37,500 bases of DNA from Neocallimastix lanati (nom. inval.) (taxonomy: Eukaryota > Neocallimastigomycota > Neocallimastigomycetes > Neocallimastigales > Neocallimastigaceae). Location: contig JACVTC010000086.1 in NCBI GenBank assembly GCA_016946835.1, forward strand, positions 350,001 to 387,500, written 5' to 3'. A model generated the notes under the pieces. It did not search any database, was not told the origin of the DNA, and saw only the letters and a list, made by a program, of their open reading frames with translations. Positions 1-11,995 of the stretch are shown one piece after another (position 1 is the first letter of the stretch; each line of letters opens with the position of its first letter). Made by a program: the position numbers and the translations under genes.

Positions 1-114
1 ATAGAAATTCTTAATGACAATCTTAAACCTATCGCTACCCCAACTTTAAGAAAAAAAAAAAAAAAGGAAAATGAATTGAGTTTTAGAAGATTTTGGCTTC
101 AGATTTTCTTTTAA
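1..114 (+). CDS. possible 3' end of a gene entering from the left edge
   Basis: Frame 1 is open from the first base to a TAA at 112-114, about 37 residues. The first 50 bases (residues about IEILNDNLKPIATPTL) are clearly GC-richer than the next kilobase and use ordinary codons, which is how real coding sequence looks in this window. After residue 17 the frame enters an A-tract (Lys codons) and then the left arm of a hairpin, so the true coding end could be earlier. No family is recognised. It could equally be the tail of a decayed mobile element. Confidence 0.25.
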   Translation: MEILNDNLKPIATPTLRKKKKKENELSFRRFWLQIFF

Positions 115-142
115 TCCAAAATCTTCTAAAACTCAACTTCAT
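71..142. repeat. perfect 21-bp inverted repeat (hairpin)
   Basis: Bases 76-96 and 116-136 are exact reverse complements, with a 19-base loop. If C137 is bulged, a further 5 bp (71-75 with 138-142) pair. The arms are GC-richer than their surroundings. The hairpin lies just after the possible coding end at the left edge, so it could act in the 3' UTR or be a fold-back relic. Its function is unknown. Confidence 0.85.
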
Positions 143-956
143 CTTTCTATAATCATTAAATAAAAAATACATGAATAAAATAGATTAATATATCTTATTT
201 ATATAAATTGAATATTATGTGTATTTTTATGTATAAAAATAATACATTCATAAATATTTTATAACGTTTTTTTTATGTAATAATTTGTATATAATTTGTA
301 TTGCGTTTAATTTTAAAATAATTATAATAATAGCAGCAATAAATTATATAAACAATTATTTAAAATAATAACAAAATTACACAATAAAAATATATTTAAT
401 TAAAAAGATAATAAAAAATATCTTAATAATTATTAACATAACAATATATTAATTTATCCTTAATAATTATTAATGTAATAATAATAATATAACTTATATC
501 ATGAAATATTTTTAATTATTTTTATAAAATTTTAATTATTAAAAAGTTAAAAATATTTATTCTTATAATTCTACTATAATATAAATATTAATTTAATGTT
601 AAAAATATTTCTTCTTGGAATTCCGCTATAATATAAATGTTAATATAAATATATTATTTTAATTTTTATAATAACTTTTTTGATTATTGATTGTTAAAAA
701 ATAGTATTAATAAAAGAATATAAATATATATATACAAAAAAAGTATATATCTCTGTTTTCTCTTCAATATCTTTTGTTTCAAAAAAGAAATAAAAGGAAT
801 AAATAGAATAAATAAAATAAAAATAATAGATAGAATAAAAATAATAGATAGAATAAAAATAATAGATAGAATAAAAATAATAGATAGAATAAAAATAATA
901 AATAGAATAAAAATAATAAAAAGGATATCTGAAAAATAGTAAAAAAAAAATAAAAT
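143..956. repeat. AT-rich intergenic DNA with two short tandem repeats
   Basis: No gene is visible. Two repeats can be seen. A 52-bp unit is duplicated in tandem at 546-597 and 598-649 with scattered mismatches; its core includes CTATAATATAAAT. An 18-bp unit (GAATAAAAATAATAGATA) runs about five to six times through 815-922, ending about 35 bp upstream of the ATG at 957. Confidence 0.75.
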
Positions 957-1711
957 ATGAGTTTGTATGATATATTAAAGTATATATCTACGTTTTTAGA
1001 TAAATATGATAAAATAAATTATGATATCGCCGATTTTACAGCTAATTATAAAATTAAAAATTTTATTAAACTTAGTAATAAATATGAACATTCAAAATTT
1101 ATAGTAGGCATACCAAACGCAATTAAAAGTTTTGGTAAACTCAATTATGAAAATAAAATAAATTTAGATAGTTATATAAAAAAATTAGTTTATAAGGATG
1201 ATGATATTAACATAGATTTTGAAAAAGAAACAGGGGCTGTAAATATATGAGCAAAAGTCTATTATAAATGAATTAAAAATATTAAATAAGGAAATTAATA
1301 ATTTATATTTTATGAAAAGTAATGATTTAACTGATATATATATATTGTATATAGGATGTTAAATCAGCGAGAGTTATTATTTATACAAAAGTTCGAAAAA
1401 AGAAGTAAAAATGAAAAGGAATATCTTGAAGAAATAATTTATAATTGTAATATTAAAGATTTTTCACTTCAAAGAAATGGAACATTTCTTTCTGATATTT
1501 GTTCAGAAATGAATATTCAACAAAGTATTCCAATTAATCCATAAAATAAAATACAATTCATTGAAGGAATGAAGTCCTAAAAATATAGGAATTAGTCGTT
1601 TAAGATATGATCTATTTTTAATAGTTTTTTGATTCTATAAAACTTTGAAATAAAATTGAGATAGAATTTCTTTTATATCTATGGGACGATATTGAGTATT
1701 TAAAAGAAAGA
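957..1711 (+). pseudogene. unidentified gene, probably broken by frameshifts (or intron-containing)
   Basis: An ATG at 957 opens a 97-residue frame (MSLYDILKYISTFLDKYDKI...) ending at 1250. Coding-like sequence seems to continue past it. The next frame reads from about 1247 to 1355, then MLNQRELLFIQKFEK... occupies 1356-1544, then short pieces with stops continue to about 1711. This pattern suggests a decayed gene. An alternative is a 116-bp intron at 1239-1354 (GTAAAT...TATATAG), which gives a 111-residue protein ending at 1408. The residues are Lys/Ile/Asn-rich with charged and hydrophobic alternation. There is no signal peptide or membrane segment. I do not recognise a family. An 18-bp tandem repeat lies just upstream. 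Confidence 0.4.
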
Positions 1712-2653
1712 AAAAAAAAGAATAATTATTAATTGAAACTGAAGAAAAATAGAACTAATATTTCATATCTAAGTCAAAAATAAATGTTTTTTTTTAAGTT
1801 TTAAAATTTTTATAAAAATTTTAATTAATTAATTAATAATAATAATAATAATAGTAATAATATTAATATTAATAACAATAATAATAAATTTTTATTTTTC
1901 ATATAAATGATGAAAAGTTTATTAAGATTTTAACAAAAAATTTGAAAGTTTATAAAAGTTTTGGTAAGCAATATTATTAGTAAAACTTTTGAATTTTTTA
2001 TTAAAATTTTTATTATTTAATATGTTAATAAATATTTATACATATTATTAAATTTTTATTAAAGGTGGAAAAGTATTTTTTATAGAATGAACAATTTATT
2101 AATATTAATAATATTAATAAATAGAAATAATATTACTAAACAAGAATAATATTATAAAACAAAAATAATATTATTAAATAAAAATAATATTTATAGATAA
2201 TAAGTAATAATAAAAATAAATTTTAAAAAAAAATTAGGACATTTTTATAAAATTTTTGTGACTATAATTAATAATAATATTAAATTCTAAAAAATTTAAG
2301 AATATTTTATTTGGTTTTAAATTATTTTTTTTTTTTTTTTTACTTTCACTATTTAAAAATTTATAATTATTACATATTTTAAATATTATAATGGAGAAAA
2401 AAAAAGTAGAAAGACATAGTAGAAAGTGAAAAGGGAAGATATTTAGAATAGAAGGGAATCAATATATATATATAAAATAAAAAATAAAAAATAATAAAAA
2501 ATAAAAATAAAATAAAATAAAAAATAAAAAATAAATTAAATAAATAAAAAAATAAAAAATTCAAAAATAATTTTTTTTATATTATAATATATATTTAAAT
2601 ATACATTTTATTATCTATTAAAATTCTTTTATTTTCAATCAAATGAAACAAAA

Positions 2654-2706
<53 letters not shown>

Positions 2707-2977
2707 AATAGTATAAGAATAAGTATAAGAATAAGAATGATAAGTATAAGAATAAAAAAATAAAAATATATATATGAATAAATAAATAAAAATGAAAATA
2801 TAAATAAAAAAATTTTTTTTAATCTTTTTTGTTTTATTATTGTATTTATTCATTTATTTTAATTTTACGTTTTATTCTATTTTAAAATTTATTCTAATTT
2901 TTTTTTTGATTTTATGGTATATAAATAAAATTATTGTAATAATTTATTATTATTATTTTTTTTTTATTATTACTATA

Positions 2978-3008
<31 letters not shown>

Positions 3009-3021
3009 GTATTATTATTAG

Positions 3022-3053
<32 letters not shown>

Positions 3054-3066
3054 TTTATTATTATTA

Positions 3067-3099
<33 letters not shown>

Positions 3100-3111
3100 T
3101 ATTATTATTAT

Positions 3112-3150
<39 letters not shown>

Positions 3151-3339
3151 GTATTAGTATTATTTATTATTATTATTAGTATTTATTATTATTTATTATT
3201 AGTATTATTATTTTTATTAGTATTATTATTATTTATTATTATTATTTATATTATTTAAATTTTAAACTGCCTCTCAAATTATTAATATTAGATTTTAAAA
3301 AAAAAAAAAAAAAAAAATTGAAAATTAAAAAAATAATAA
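1712..3339. repeat. low-complexity DNA: A47 tract and imperfect TTA array
   Basis: No gene is supported. The stretch holds mixed AT sequence, a run of about 47 A at 2656-2702, and a 270-bp imperfect TTA/TTATTATTT/GTATTA array at about 2985-3255. Bases 2414-2446 carry one copy of a non-simple sequence (it includes ACATAGTAGAAAGTGAAAAG) that reappears at 3634-3666. Open frames here are translations of simple repeats. Confidence 0.75.
2414..2446 (+). repeat. direct repeat copy 1 (partner at 3634-3666)
   Basis: The 20 bases ACATAGTAGAAAGTGAAAAG are identical to 3634-3653. The following bases (AAGATATTTAGA and a GAATCAA/TATATA stretch) are shared as well. Both copies lead into A/T-rich DNA and later share an AAATGAAAA...AAATTTTTTTT segment (about 2791 and 3859). 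A segmental duplication of a gene 3' flank is the simplest reading. Confidence 0.8.
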
Positions 3340-3615
3340 TTTTTTATATTAAGAAAAATAAAAGTAGGAAAACTTTGTTTATTTAATATAAATTCACCAG
3401 CACCAACAGCAAGAGAATTTGAAGTTATCAACTCAGTAGGTGCCCATAGTAATAATGCTAATGTTGTTGCACAAAATTTCAGTGATGACACCAGTAGTGT
3501 TATGTTCGCTGAAAGTTTCCATTCCATTAAGACAAATCAAAATCAAGCTACAGAAGCTTCAACCACCAGTACATTTAAATTTGCCTTACCAAATTATAGT
3601 CCATTTAAGAATTAA
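3340..3615 (+). CDS. 3'-terminal exon or gene fragment, unidentified
   Basis: The frame is open from just after a TAA at 3337-3339 to a TAA at 3613-3615. From about 3367 on it has a distinctly higher GC content and normal codon use. The reading is Ser/Thr/Asn/Ala-rich, with segments such as NSPAPTAREFEVINS, SVMFAESFHSIK and a C-terminus ALPNYSPFKN. No ATG precedes it; the first in-frame ATG is at 3499, well inside the coding-like part. It is therefore best read as a last exon, with a plausible AG acceptor at 3366 (AAAGTAG), or as a truncated copy of a gene. The upstream exon is not visible. The sequence just 3' of the stop is duplicated at 2.41 kb, which points to a local duplication. No family is recognised. 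Confidence 0.45.
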   Translation, partial: FFILRKIKVGKLCLFNINSPAPTAREFEVINSVGAHSNNANVVAQNFSDDTSSVMFAESFHSIKTNQNQATEASTTSTFKFALPNYSPFKN

Positions 3616-3633
3616 AAGAAAAAAAGTATAAAA

Positions 3634-3666
3634 ACATAGTAGAAAGTGAAAAGTAAAGATATTTAG
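3634..3666 (+). repeat. direct repeat copy 2, just downstream of the exon at 3340-3615
   Basis: This matches 2414-2446 with few differences. It begins 18 bp after the stop codon of the preceding frame, so the duplicated piece is that gene's 3' flank. Confidence 0.8.
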
Positions 3667-4885
3667 ATTAAGAGAGAATCAAAATATATATATATATATA
3701 TATATATAAAACAAAAAATAAAAAAATAAAAAATTAAAAAAAATAAAAATAAAAATAAAATATATATAAAAATAAAAATAAAATATATATAAAAATAAAA
3801 AATAAAATAAAATAAAAATAAAAATAAAATATATATATAATGTATATATATATAAATAAAAATGAAAACAGAAATAAAAAAAATTTTTTTTTTCTTATAA
3901 TTATTCATTAACTAAAAAGGATATATCAAAGATGTATAGATGTACAGAATCTAAAACTTTAAATAAATGTAAATCTTAACATTATTTTAAACTTAACATT
4001 ATTTTAAAGTAAAACTTAAAGAAATATTAATAGTAGTTAATAATAAGCATTACAATAATAGTAATGAATAAATAAATAATTAATTAATAAAAAAATAAAA
4101 ATATATATATTTTTTATATATTTATTATTAAATTTATTAAATATAATAATAAATTAAAATTGGATAAAATTTTAATTAAGTTTATGAATGAATATAAAAT
4201 TTTTTTATTGGTGCATATTATATATTATTTATATTTATATATTATCCTTGTTATGCATATATTATTCTATTCTATAATTATGTAATTCTATAACTATGTA
4301 ATTCTATAATTATTCTATTCTATAACTATGTAATTCTAAAATTATATCATCATTTTTTATATATCATGGTTCAAACAAATCATTCTTAAGAGAAATTCTC
4401 ATTAGGAATAAATAAATCATTCCATTCATCCAAACATTAATCTACTACTCATAAAGAAAATGACTTACCTCCTATGGACATTAACCATATTTTGATTAAT
4501 TAAATCAATGATTTAAATAATTTTAATGATAAAAAAAATTTTTTTTTCTAAACTTTTTATTTTATTTTATTCAATCTGTGTAATTTATATTCATATTCTA
4601 CTATTTATTTTATTTTATTTTTTAAATAATTAAATATTATATATTTTAAATAATTAAATAAATAAATAATAATGAAAACTGAATTTCAAATAAGTTTTTT
4701 TAATATATTTTTTATTATTATTATGAAGTAAATATTAGGTATTTACATGTACAATACATATTAAGCATTTAAATATAGTTATTTGAGTGTATATATAATT
4801 TTTTTTAACAGATAGATAATGATTATAATATTAATTTAAATTTCTATGGAGTATACAGAATGAAAATACTTAAAATAATAATAAT
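3667..4885. other. AT-rich DNA with no gene seen
   Basis: Nothing coding is supported. A short degenerate tandem repeat built on TTCTATAACTATGTAA lies at about 4265-4340. A slightly GC-richer patch at 4365-4490 has no sustained open frame. Confidence 0.6.
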
Positions 4886-4888
4886 AAT

Positions 4889-5240
<352 letters not shown>

Positions 5241-6056
5241 TCTTTCAAAACCAACAAAATTTTAATATTTATTATTATTAGTTACAATGATAATAACTAC
5301 AAATTATTATTAATTATTTACTGTTATTATTTATTATTTATGATTATTTATGATTATTTACCATTTATTTAATTATTTTTTAATATAATATATATATATA
5401 TTAAAAAAGTATTTATGACAATTTTTAATTGGCTTTTAATAGTTTTCATTAAAAATTATTATTATCTCTTAGTATTCTTAGTATTTTATTATTACTAATT
5501 TCTTATAATTTATATAAAGTTATTATTTAATATTTATATTTTATTATTTTCTTTTTTATTTTATCTTATTTTATTTTATCTTAAGAGACAAATAAAATTA
5601 AATACAAGTTACTTTATATAATATCAAAAAAAAAAAAAAAATAAAATAAGAATTTTACAATAAATGATAATATCATTCTTTATTTTTTATTTTTATACCA
5701 AAATAATAATAATAATAATAGTATTAATAATGATAATAATAAGATATTTTTTATAAAGTCTTTTTCTTTTTTCTTTTTTTTCTTATACTCTTAATGAAAA
5801 AATGTACGAAAAATAAACTTAAAAACTTTTATTAATAATTCTTTTTATAAAAATTTTGATGTCAATAGAAAAAAAAAAAAAATAAAATAATTAATTTAAA
5901 ATTATATATATATTTTAATTATATAGATTTAAAATTTAAAAAGAATTAAAATATAAAATTTAAAATTTAAAAAGAAAAATAATAATGAAATAATAAAATT
6001 TAAATAGAAAAATAATAATAATAAAATAATAAAATTTAAAATGAAGAATTTTAAGA

Positions 6057-6095
<39 letters not shown>

Positions 6096-6126
6096 TTGTT
6101 TAAGTGTGTCATCAATAATAATAATA

Positions 6127-6157
<31 letters not shown>

Positions 6158-7517
6158 CTTTAATTTCTATTTAAAGAAGTGATTTAAAAAAAAAATTATT
6201 TAAAATTCATCTGAGTTAAAAAATAAATTAGAAATTAAAAAAAAAAATAATAAAGAATAAAATTTGAAAAAAAAAAAATACATCTTTTATATATATACAT
6301 CTATTATATATATCTATTTGTATATATTTGTATATAAAATTTTTTAAATAATAGTATTGTAGTATTAAGGACATGAGTAAAATGATGCTATATTCTATTT
6401 TTTATTTATTTATCTATATATATATTTAAATATAAACATACAAATATGTAAATATAAATATAAATAATAAAAAAAAGTCAACATTTTATCTATTTAATAT
6501 TAATAATATAAATACCAAACAAAGAAGAACCAAAAAATAAAATTATATAAAAATTAAAAAATAGTAATAATAAAAATAATAATAATAAAATTAAAAAATT
6601 AAATAAAATTATTATTATTATTATTATTTTATTTTATGACATTTGAATTTGTTACAATTTTGTATTGAATCTTATAATTTTTTTTTTTTGTTGTTGTTTT
6701 TTCAGTTATTATCAAATAGAAATTAAATTACTTTTTATAGATTTTATTAATATTTTATATTTATTTTATATATTTATATTTAAACTATTAATATTTTTGA
6801 GAGAAACTTTTCAAATATACTTTATTTAATCACTAATAATTTTTTTAAATGAAACGAAATGAACCTATCATAGATAAGGTTTATTTTTTTTTTTTTTTTA
6901 ATTTTTTTTTGGTTTACTTTTATTTTTGCTTTTATTTTACCTTTTGTTTTATGTTTTGTTTTAAATTAATTAAATAATAATAATAATAAATATTAATAAT
7001 AATAATAATAAAATATATTTCTTAAATTATTTATTTTTATTATAATAATTATTATAATAATATAAAAACTAATTTTTATTTATAATAATTATTATTATTA
7101 AAAATATTATCTTTATTATTATAATAATTATTATATATATATATATACTTTTATATATATTTGTAATAAATTTTTATTTAATTTTTTTTTATTTTTTTCA
7201 TTTTTATAAAATATTTTTATTATTATTAATGATTATTTTTAATATAGTTTTATGAAACTATTTATGAAAATATTCTTTAATTTTTATCATTTTTTTATTT
7301 TTTTTTTTTTTATGTAAAAAGAATATTTTAATAAATGAAGAAAAAAAAAAAAAAAAAAAAAAAAAAGAGAGAAAAAAAAAATACTATTTAATTAAAAAAT
7401 ATATATATGTTACACAAAAATCATTATTATTTTATAAATTTTTAATTTTTATTAATTTTTATTATTTTTAGTAATTTTAATTTAATTTTTTTTTTTTTAA
7501 TTCATAATTCTTAATAT

Positions 7518-7712
7518 TTAATTTTTTTTTTATTATTTAAATTTTTTTTTATTATTTAAAATTTTATTTTATTATTTAAATTTTTTTTTATTATTTAAAA
7601 TTTTTTTTATTATTTAAATTTTTTTTTATTATTTAAAATTTTTTTTATTATTTAAATTTTTTTTTATTATTTAAATTTTTTTTATTATTTAAATTTTTTT
7701 TAAAATTTTTTT
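7518..7712. repeat. 19-20-bp minisatellite (ATTATTTAAA + T-tract)
   Basis: About nine to ten tandem units read TTATTATTTAAA followed by seven to ten T. They vary mainly in T-tract length and in AAA versus AAAA. Such variation is expected of replication slippage. Confidence 0.85.
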
Positions 7713-9066
7713 AAAATCATAATGGTTTTAAATAAATTAAATGATTTGAAAGTTTAAAATAAAGTTTAAATTGGGTAATAAATTTGGGATAATTCTTCAT
7801 TAAATTAAATGATTATATATTTAAATTAAACATGGATAAATATCATTTATCTTATAATTAAAAATTAATCAATAGAATTAATTAATAAATGAAGTTTAAT
7901 AATAAATAAAATTAAATAATTAATTTTTATTAAAGAAAAAAACGGAAAGTTTTTTAATTAATTTAATTTAATTTAATTTACGATGAAAAAAAATTTTATT
8001 GACCATTTTTTTATCTAATTTGATAATTATAATTTTATCCATTTATGATATAAAATTTAAAATAATATTAAATAAAAAAAATTATTAAGGAGATTAATAT
8101 AAAATAAAAAATAAAAATAAATAAAAAGAAAATTATTTAATGATTTAAAAATAAAAAAAAAATTATAAAATTAATAAAATAATATGAAAATAAAAATAAT
8201 AAAAAAAAAAGTAAAAATAAAAAAATAAAAAAATAAGAAATAAAAAGAAAAAAAAATAAAATAAAATTTAAGTTAAAATGGAATGAAATGCTTTTATTAT
8301 GAATAAAAAAAATAATAATAATATATTATTATTTATCTTAATATTTTATTTTACTTTTTATATTTTTTATCTTTATATTTTATTTTACATCTTTTTTTTT
8401 TTTTAATTTTTTTATTAAAAAATTTTTTCTCATTGTTTTTCTCTTTTCAACTTTCTTTTCATTTGATATTTTCTTTTTATTAAAAATGGACCTATGATTT
8501 GATTTGATTTGATTTCCATATTATTTTATATTATTTTTTAATTTAGTATAATTAATTTTAAATTAATAAAATAATATAAAATAAAATATGATTATAATAT
8601 AAAATTAAAAAACGCTTTTATTATTTATGGCTTATTTACTTATCCTTTATAGATATAATTTATATATACAATGAAAATATTAATCCTTTATAGATATAAT
8701 ATATATATAATGAAAATATTAATAACTTTAAATGAATTAAATAACAATAATAACGAAAAACGTATTATTGTATTTTATTTCCCTTTGTTTCATAAAAGTA
8801 ATTATAAAAATATATATATAATATTTGTATTGTTTTGAATCGTAATTTATTATTTTATTAATTATTAACTAATATTTATTATTATTTATTATTTATTAGT
8901 AATTATTATTTATTATTAAATTGAAGTCATTTTCATAAAAAAATAAAAAAAAAAAAAAAAAAAAGTTGAGAAATTATTTATAAAAACTGTTAAATTTTTT
9001 TCAATAAATATTAATAAAGAATATATTATATTATTATATAGTGATTCATAGCATTATATCGTATGA

Positions 9067-9097
<31 letters not shown>

Positions 9098-9171
9098 GCA
9101 TTATTTGTATTAAAGTATTATGTAATATTTCTTTTTATTATTAATTCAAAATGCAGATATTTATTATACAT

Positions 9172-9219
9172 TCCCATATTTATTTATCTATTTATTTATT
9201 AAATAAATATGGGGATGAA
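9172..9219. repeat. short hairpin
   Basis: TTCCCATATTTATTTA and its near reverse complement TAAATAAATATGGGGA form 16-bp arms with one mismatch around a short loop of (TTTA)-type sequence. No role can be assigned. Confidence 0.6.
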
Positions 9220-9799
9220 AAAAAATATTAATAGAATGACTTAAAATAAATTAAAAATAAAAATAAATCAAAGTATTAATAAATATAAAATTAAATGGAT
9301 AGTAAAGTAGTATAAAACAAGTAACCTATTAATAAAAATGAAATAAAATTCAACAAATTTTTTTATATCATAAGATACTTAAAAAAATTGAATGACCTTC
9401 AAAAAAAAATTTTTTTTTCTTTTTGTGATTATTATTATTATTGTTTATTAGTGAATTGAAATTCCCTTCTTCTCTTTAAGAAGAAAATATATATATATAT
9501 AAAGAAAAAGGAGTCTATTTAATTGTTTGCCATTTCTATTTATAATTTTTATTTTTTTATTATAAAATGGAAAAAAAAAATTAAATTTTATATAAAATTA
9601 TATAATTTTAATTATACAAAAAAAAAAAAAAAAAAAAAAAAGAACAATATAAAAAAATGAATAAATAATTTTTTAATTTTCTATTTTAATTTTTGTTATT
9701 ATTAGTATTAATTAAAAAAAAATAAATAATTTTTATATTATTATTAAAAATAATTATTAATAATATATAATAATAAAATTTTAATTAGCCTAACAAAAT

Positions 9800-9806
9800 T
9801 TCTTTT

Positions 9807-9861
<55 letters not shown>

Positions 9862-9862
9862 T
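9800..9862. repeat. (TTTA)n tetranucleotide microsatellite
   Basis: About 14 uninterrupted TTTA units are followed by TTATTTTAG. This is a simple slippage repeat. Confidence 0.85.
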
Positions 9863-11690
9863 TATTTTAGAATTCTTTATCATGATATTCTTTATATATA
9901 TATATATATATATAATGATAATAAATTATAGAAATGGATAATCATTGAAAAAATGAATACATAATAATAATGAATTTTAGTAATAAATTAAATAAAATAT
10001 AAAATTGAAATAAATATAAAAATGAAATAGAATATAGTAAAAAAAAATAATAATAATAATAATAAAAGTATTAAAACTTTTTTTTATTTTAGAAGAGACA
10101 TAAAAAGTATGGATGATCCATGAAAATAGATGTAGATATATAAATATATATATTATTAATATGTAATATTTTAAATATTTTTATTATTTATTATTTTATA
10201 TACATATATATATATTTTTTTTACTTAATTCTCTTTCAATTAAAATAAATTAAAAAAAATATAAAAATATAAAAGTATTTATTATATATTAATATATATT
10301 CTAGCATATAATAAATTATATACCTTTTACATATTGCAAATATATTACTTTGATTAATAAATATTATTTATAATATATCATTTATATATTATCTATTTAA
10401 ATAATATATTCATTTATTTTTTATTATTGAACTTTTTTCCAACAAAAAAACGTGCTAAAAAAGGTTTCCTAATTAAGATAATATTTAATTTTATTTTTTC
10501 TTATTTTAGAAATATTAAAAAAATAATAATAACAAAAATTAAAAAAAAAAAAAAAAAAAAAAAGATAAAAAAAAAAAGATTAAAAAAATAAAAAATAAAA
10601 AAAAAGTAAAAAATAAAAAAAAAGTAAAAAGATAAAAAAAAAATATTATATTAAATATTTATATTAGATAATTATATACTTATCATTATATTATTAGATA
10701 CAATAAAAATAAAATAAAAAAAAAGATCAAGTAAAATTATTTTTAAAAAAATATTTTTGAATAACAAATAAAAGACGGTATCTTTTTTTTTTTTTTTTTT
10801 TTGTAAAATTTTTGAAAAAAAAATAAAAAAAATAAGAGCCATAGTTAATATAGAATATATTATAATATATATGAAAATTATTTATATTCTATATTATGCA
10901 TTATAAATAAATATAGAATAATTTGAACATAATATATGAAATATATGACAATATAAATAATAATAAATAAATAATTGAATAGAATATATATATAGAAAAT
11001 AATAAAATATATATTAAGTATATAAATGAAAAACACTATAAATTTTTTATTTATATACAGAAATATTCTTTTATATATATACATATATATATATATTCCT
11101 TTGAACGAATAAAAAAATTAAAAAATATAATATATAAATATATATGTTTTTATTATTTATTATAAAACAATCAAAAAATTTTTTATATTTAATTTTATTT
11201 TTTCCTTTAATTTCCTAATGAATATTATTAATAATTTCCCTCCATAATAATTATATATATATATTTCCAATTTTCCATTTATCCATTTCAAAAATGAACG
11301 GTCATTTATAGATAAATATTAATTTGAACATGGAAAATATAACGGTAAATAAAAGAAATATATAATAGTAACATCACATTTTTTTTTAAAGAAAAAAATA
11401 TAATCTAAATTAATTAATTAATAATATTAATAATAAATTAATAATATTTAATTCATATTCTTAATTCCATTTCTCAATTGCACGATAATTCATGGCTAAA
11501 AAATAATAAAATTTACTAATAACAATAATTAGTAAATATTGACATAATTAATAAAATTATAATAAATAAATAATAAATAATAATATTCATTTTTTTTTTT
11601 TTTAATTCATGTAATTTCTTATTAATTTTTATAATTTAAAATAAAAACGAATTATATAAATAAAGATAATTAAAATAATGAATAAAATAA

Positions 11691-11995
11691 TGTCATTTTC
11701 ATTTTAATAATTTTAATAATGAAAATTAAAACTAATGCCATTTTCATTTTAATAATTTTAATAATGAAAATTAAAACTAATGCCATTTTCATTTTAATAA
11801 TTTTAATAATGAAAATTAAAACTAATGCCATTTTCATTTTAATAATTTTAATAATGAAAATTAAAACTAATGCCATTTTCATTTTAATAATTTTAATAAT
11901 GAAAATTAAAACTAATGCCATTTTCATTTTAATAATTTTAATAATGAAAATTAAAACTAATGCCATTTTCATTTTAATAATTTAATGATGAAAAT
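11691..11995. repeat. 45-bp minisatellite, about 6.7 near-identical copies
   Basis: A 45-bp unit containing GCCATTTTCATTTTAATAAT and AATGAAAATTAAAACTAAT is repeated about six full times with essentially no internal differences. Degeneration is confined to the first and last copies. Because 45 is divisible by three, both strands are open throughout (15-residue repeats MKIKTNAIFILIILI on + and a MKMALV... repeat on -). That openness is a by-product of the period. I do not call it a gene: there is no flanking coding sequence and the composition matches the surroundings. Confidence 0.9.

Larger units (their letters stand above)
5241..11690. other. 6.4 kb of AT-rich low-complexity DNA with no gene seen
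   Basis: I found no frame with normal codon use on either strand. Visible structure: an AAT array near 6060-6160, a minisatellite at 7518-7712, (TTTA)n at about 9800-9862, a hairpin at about 9172-9219, and many A or T runs of 10-25. The stretch is longer than typical spacing between genes and may be the most gene-poor part of the window. Confidence 0.6.

Noticed and set aside
2379-3130. Several Phe/Ile/Tyr-rich frames on both strands
   Set aside because: They are translations of A/T runs and TTA repeats without normal codon use.
11670-11985. Repeat-peptide genes of about 90-100 residues on both strands
   Set aside because: The 45-bp period keeps frames open automatically; composition equals the surrounding non-coding DNA and no conserved flanks exist.
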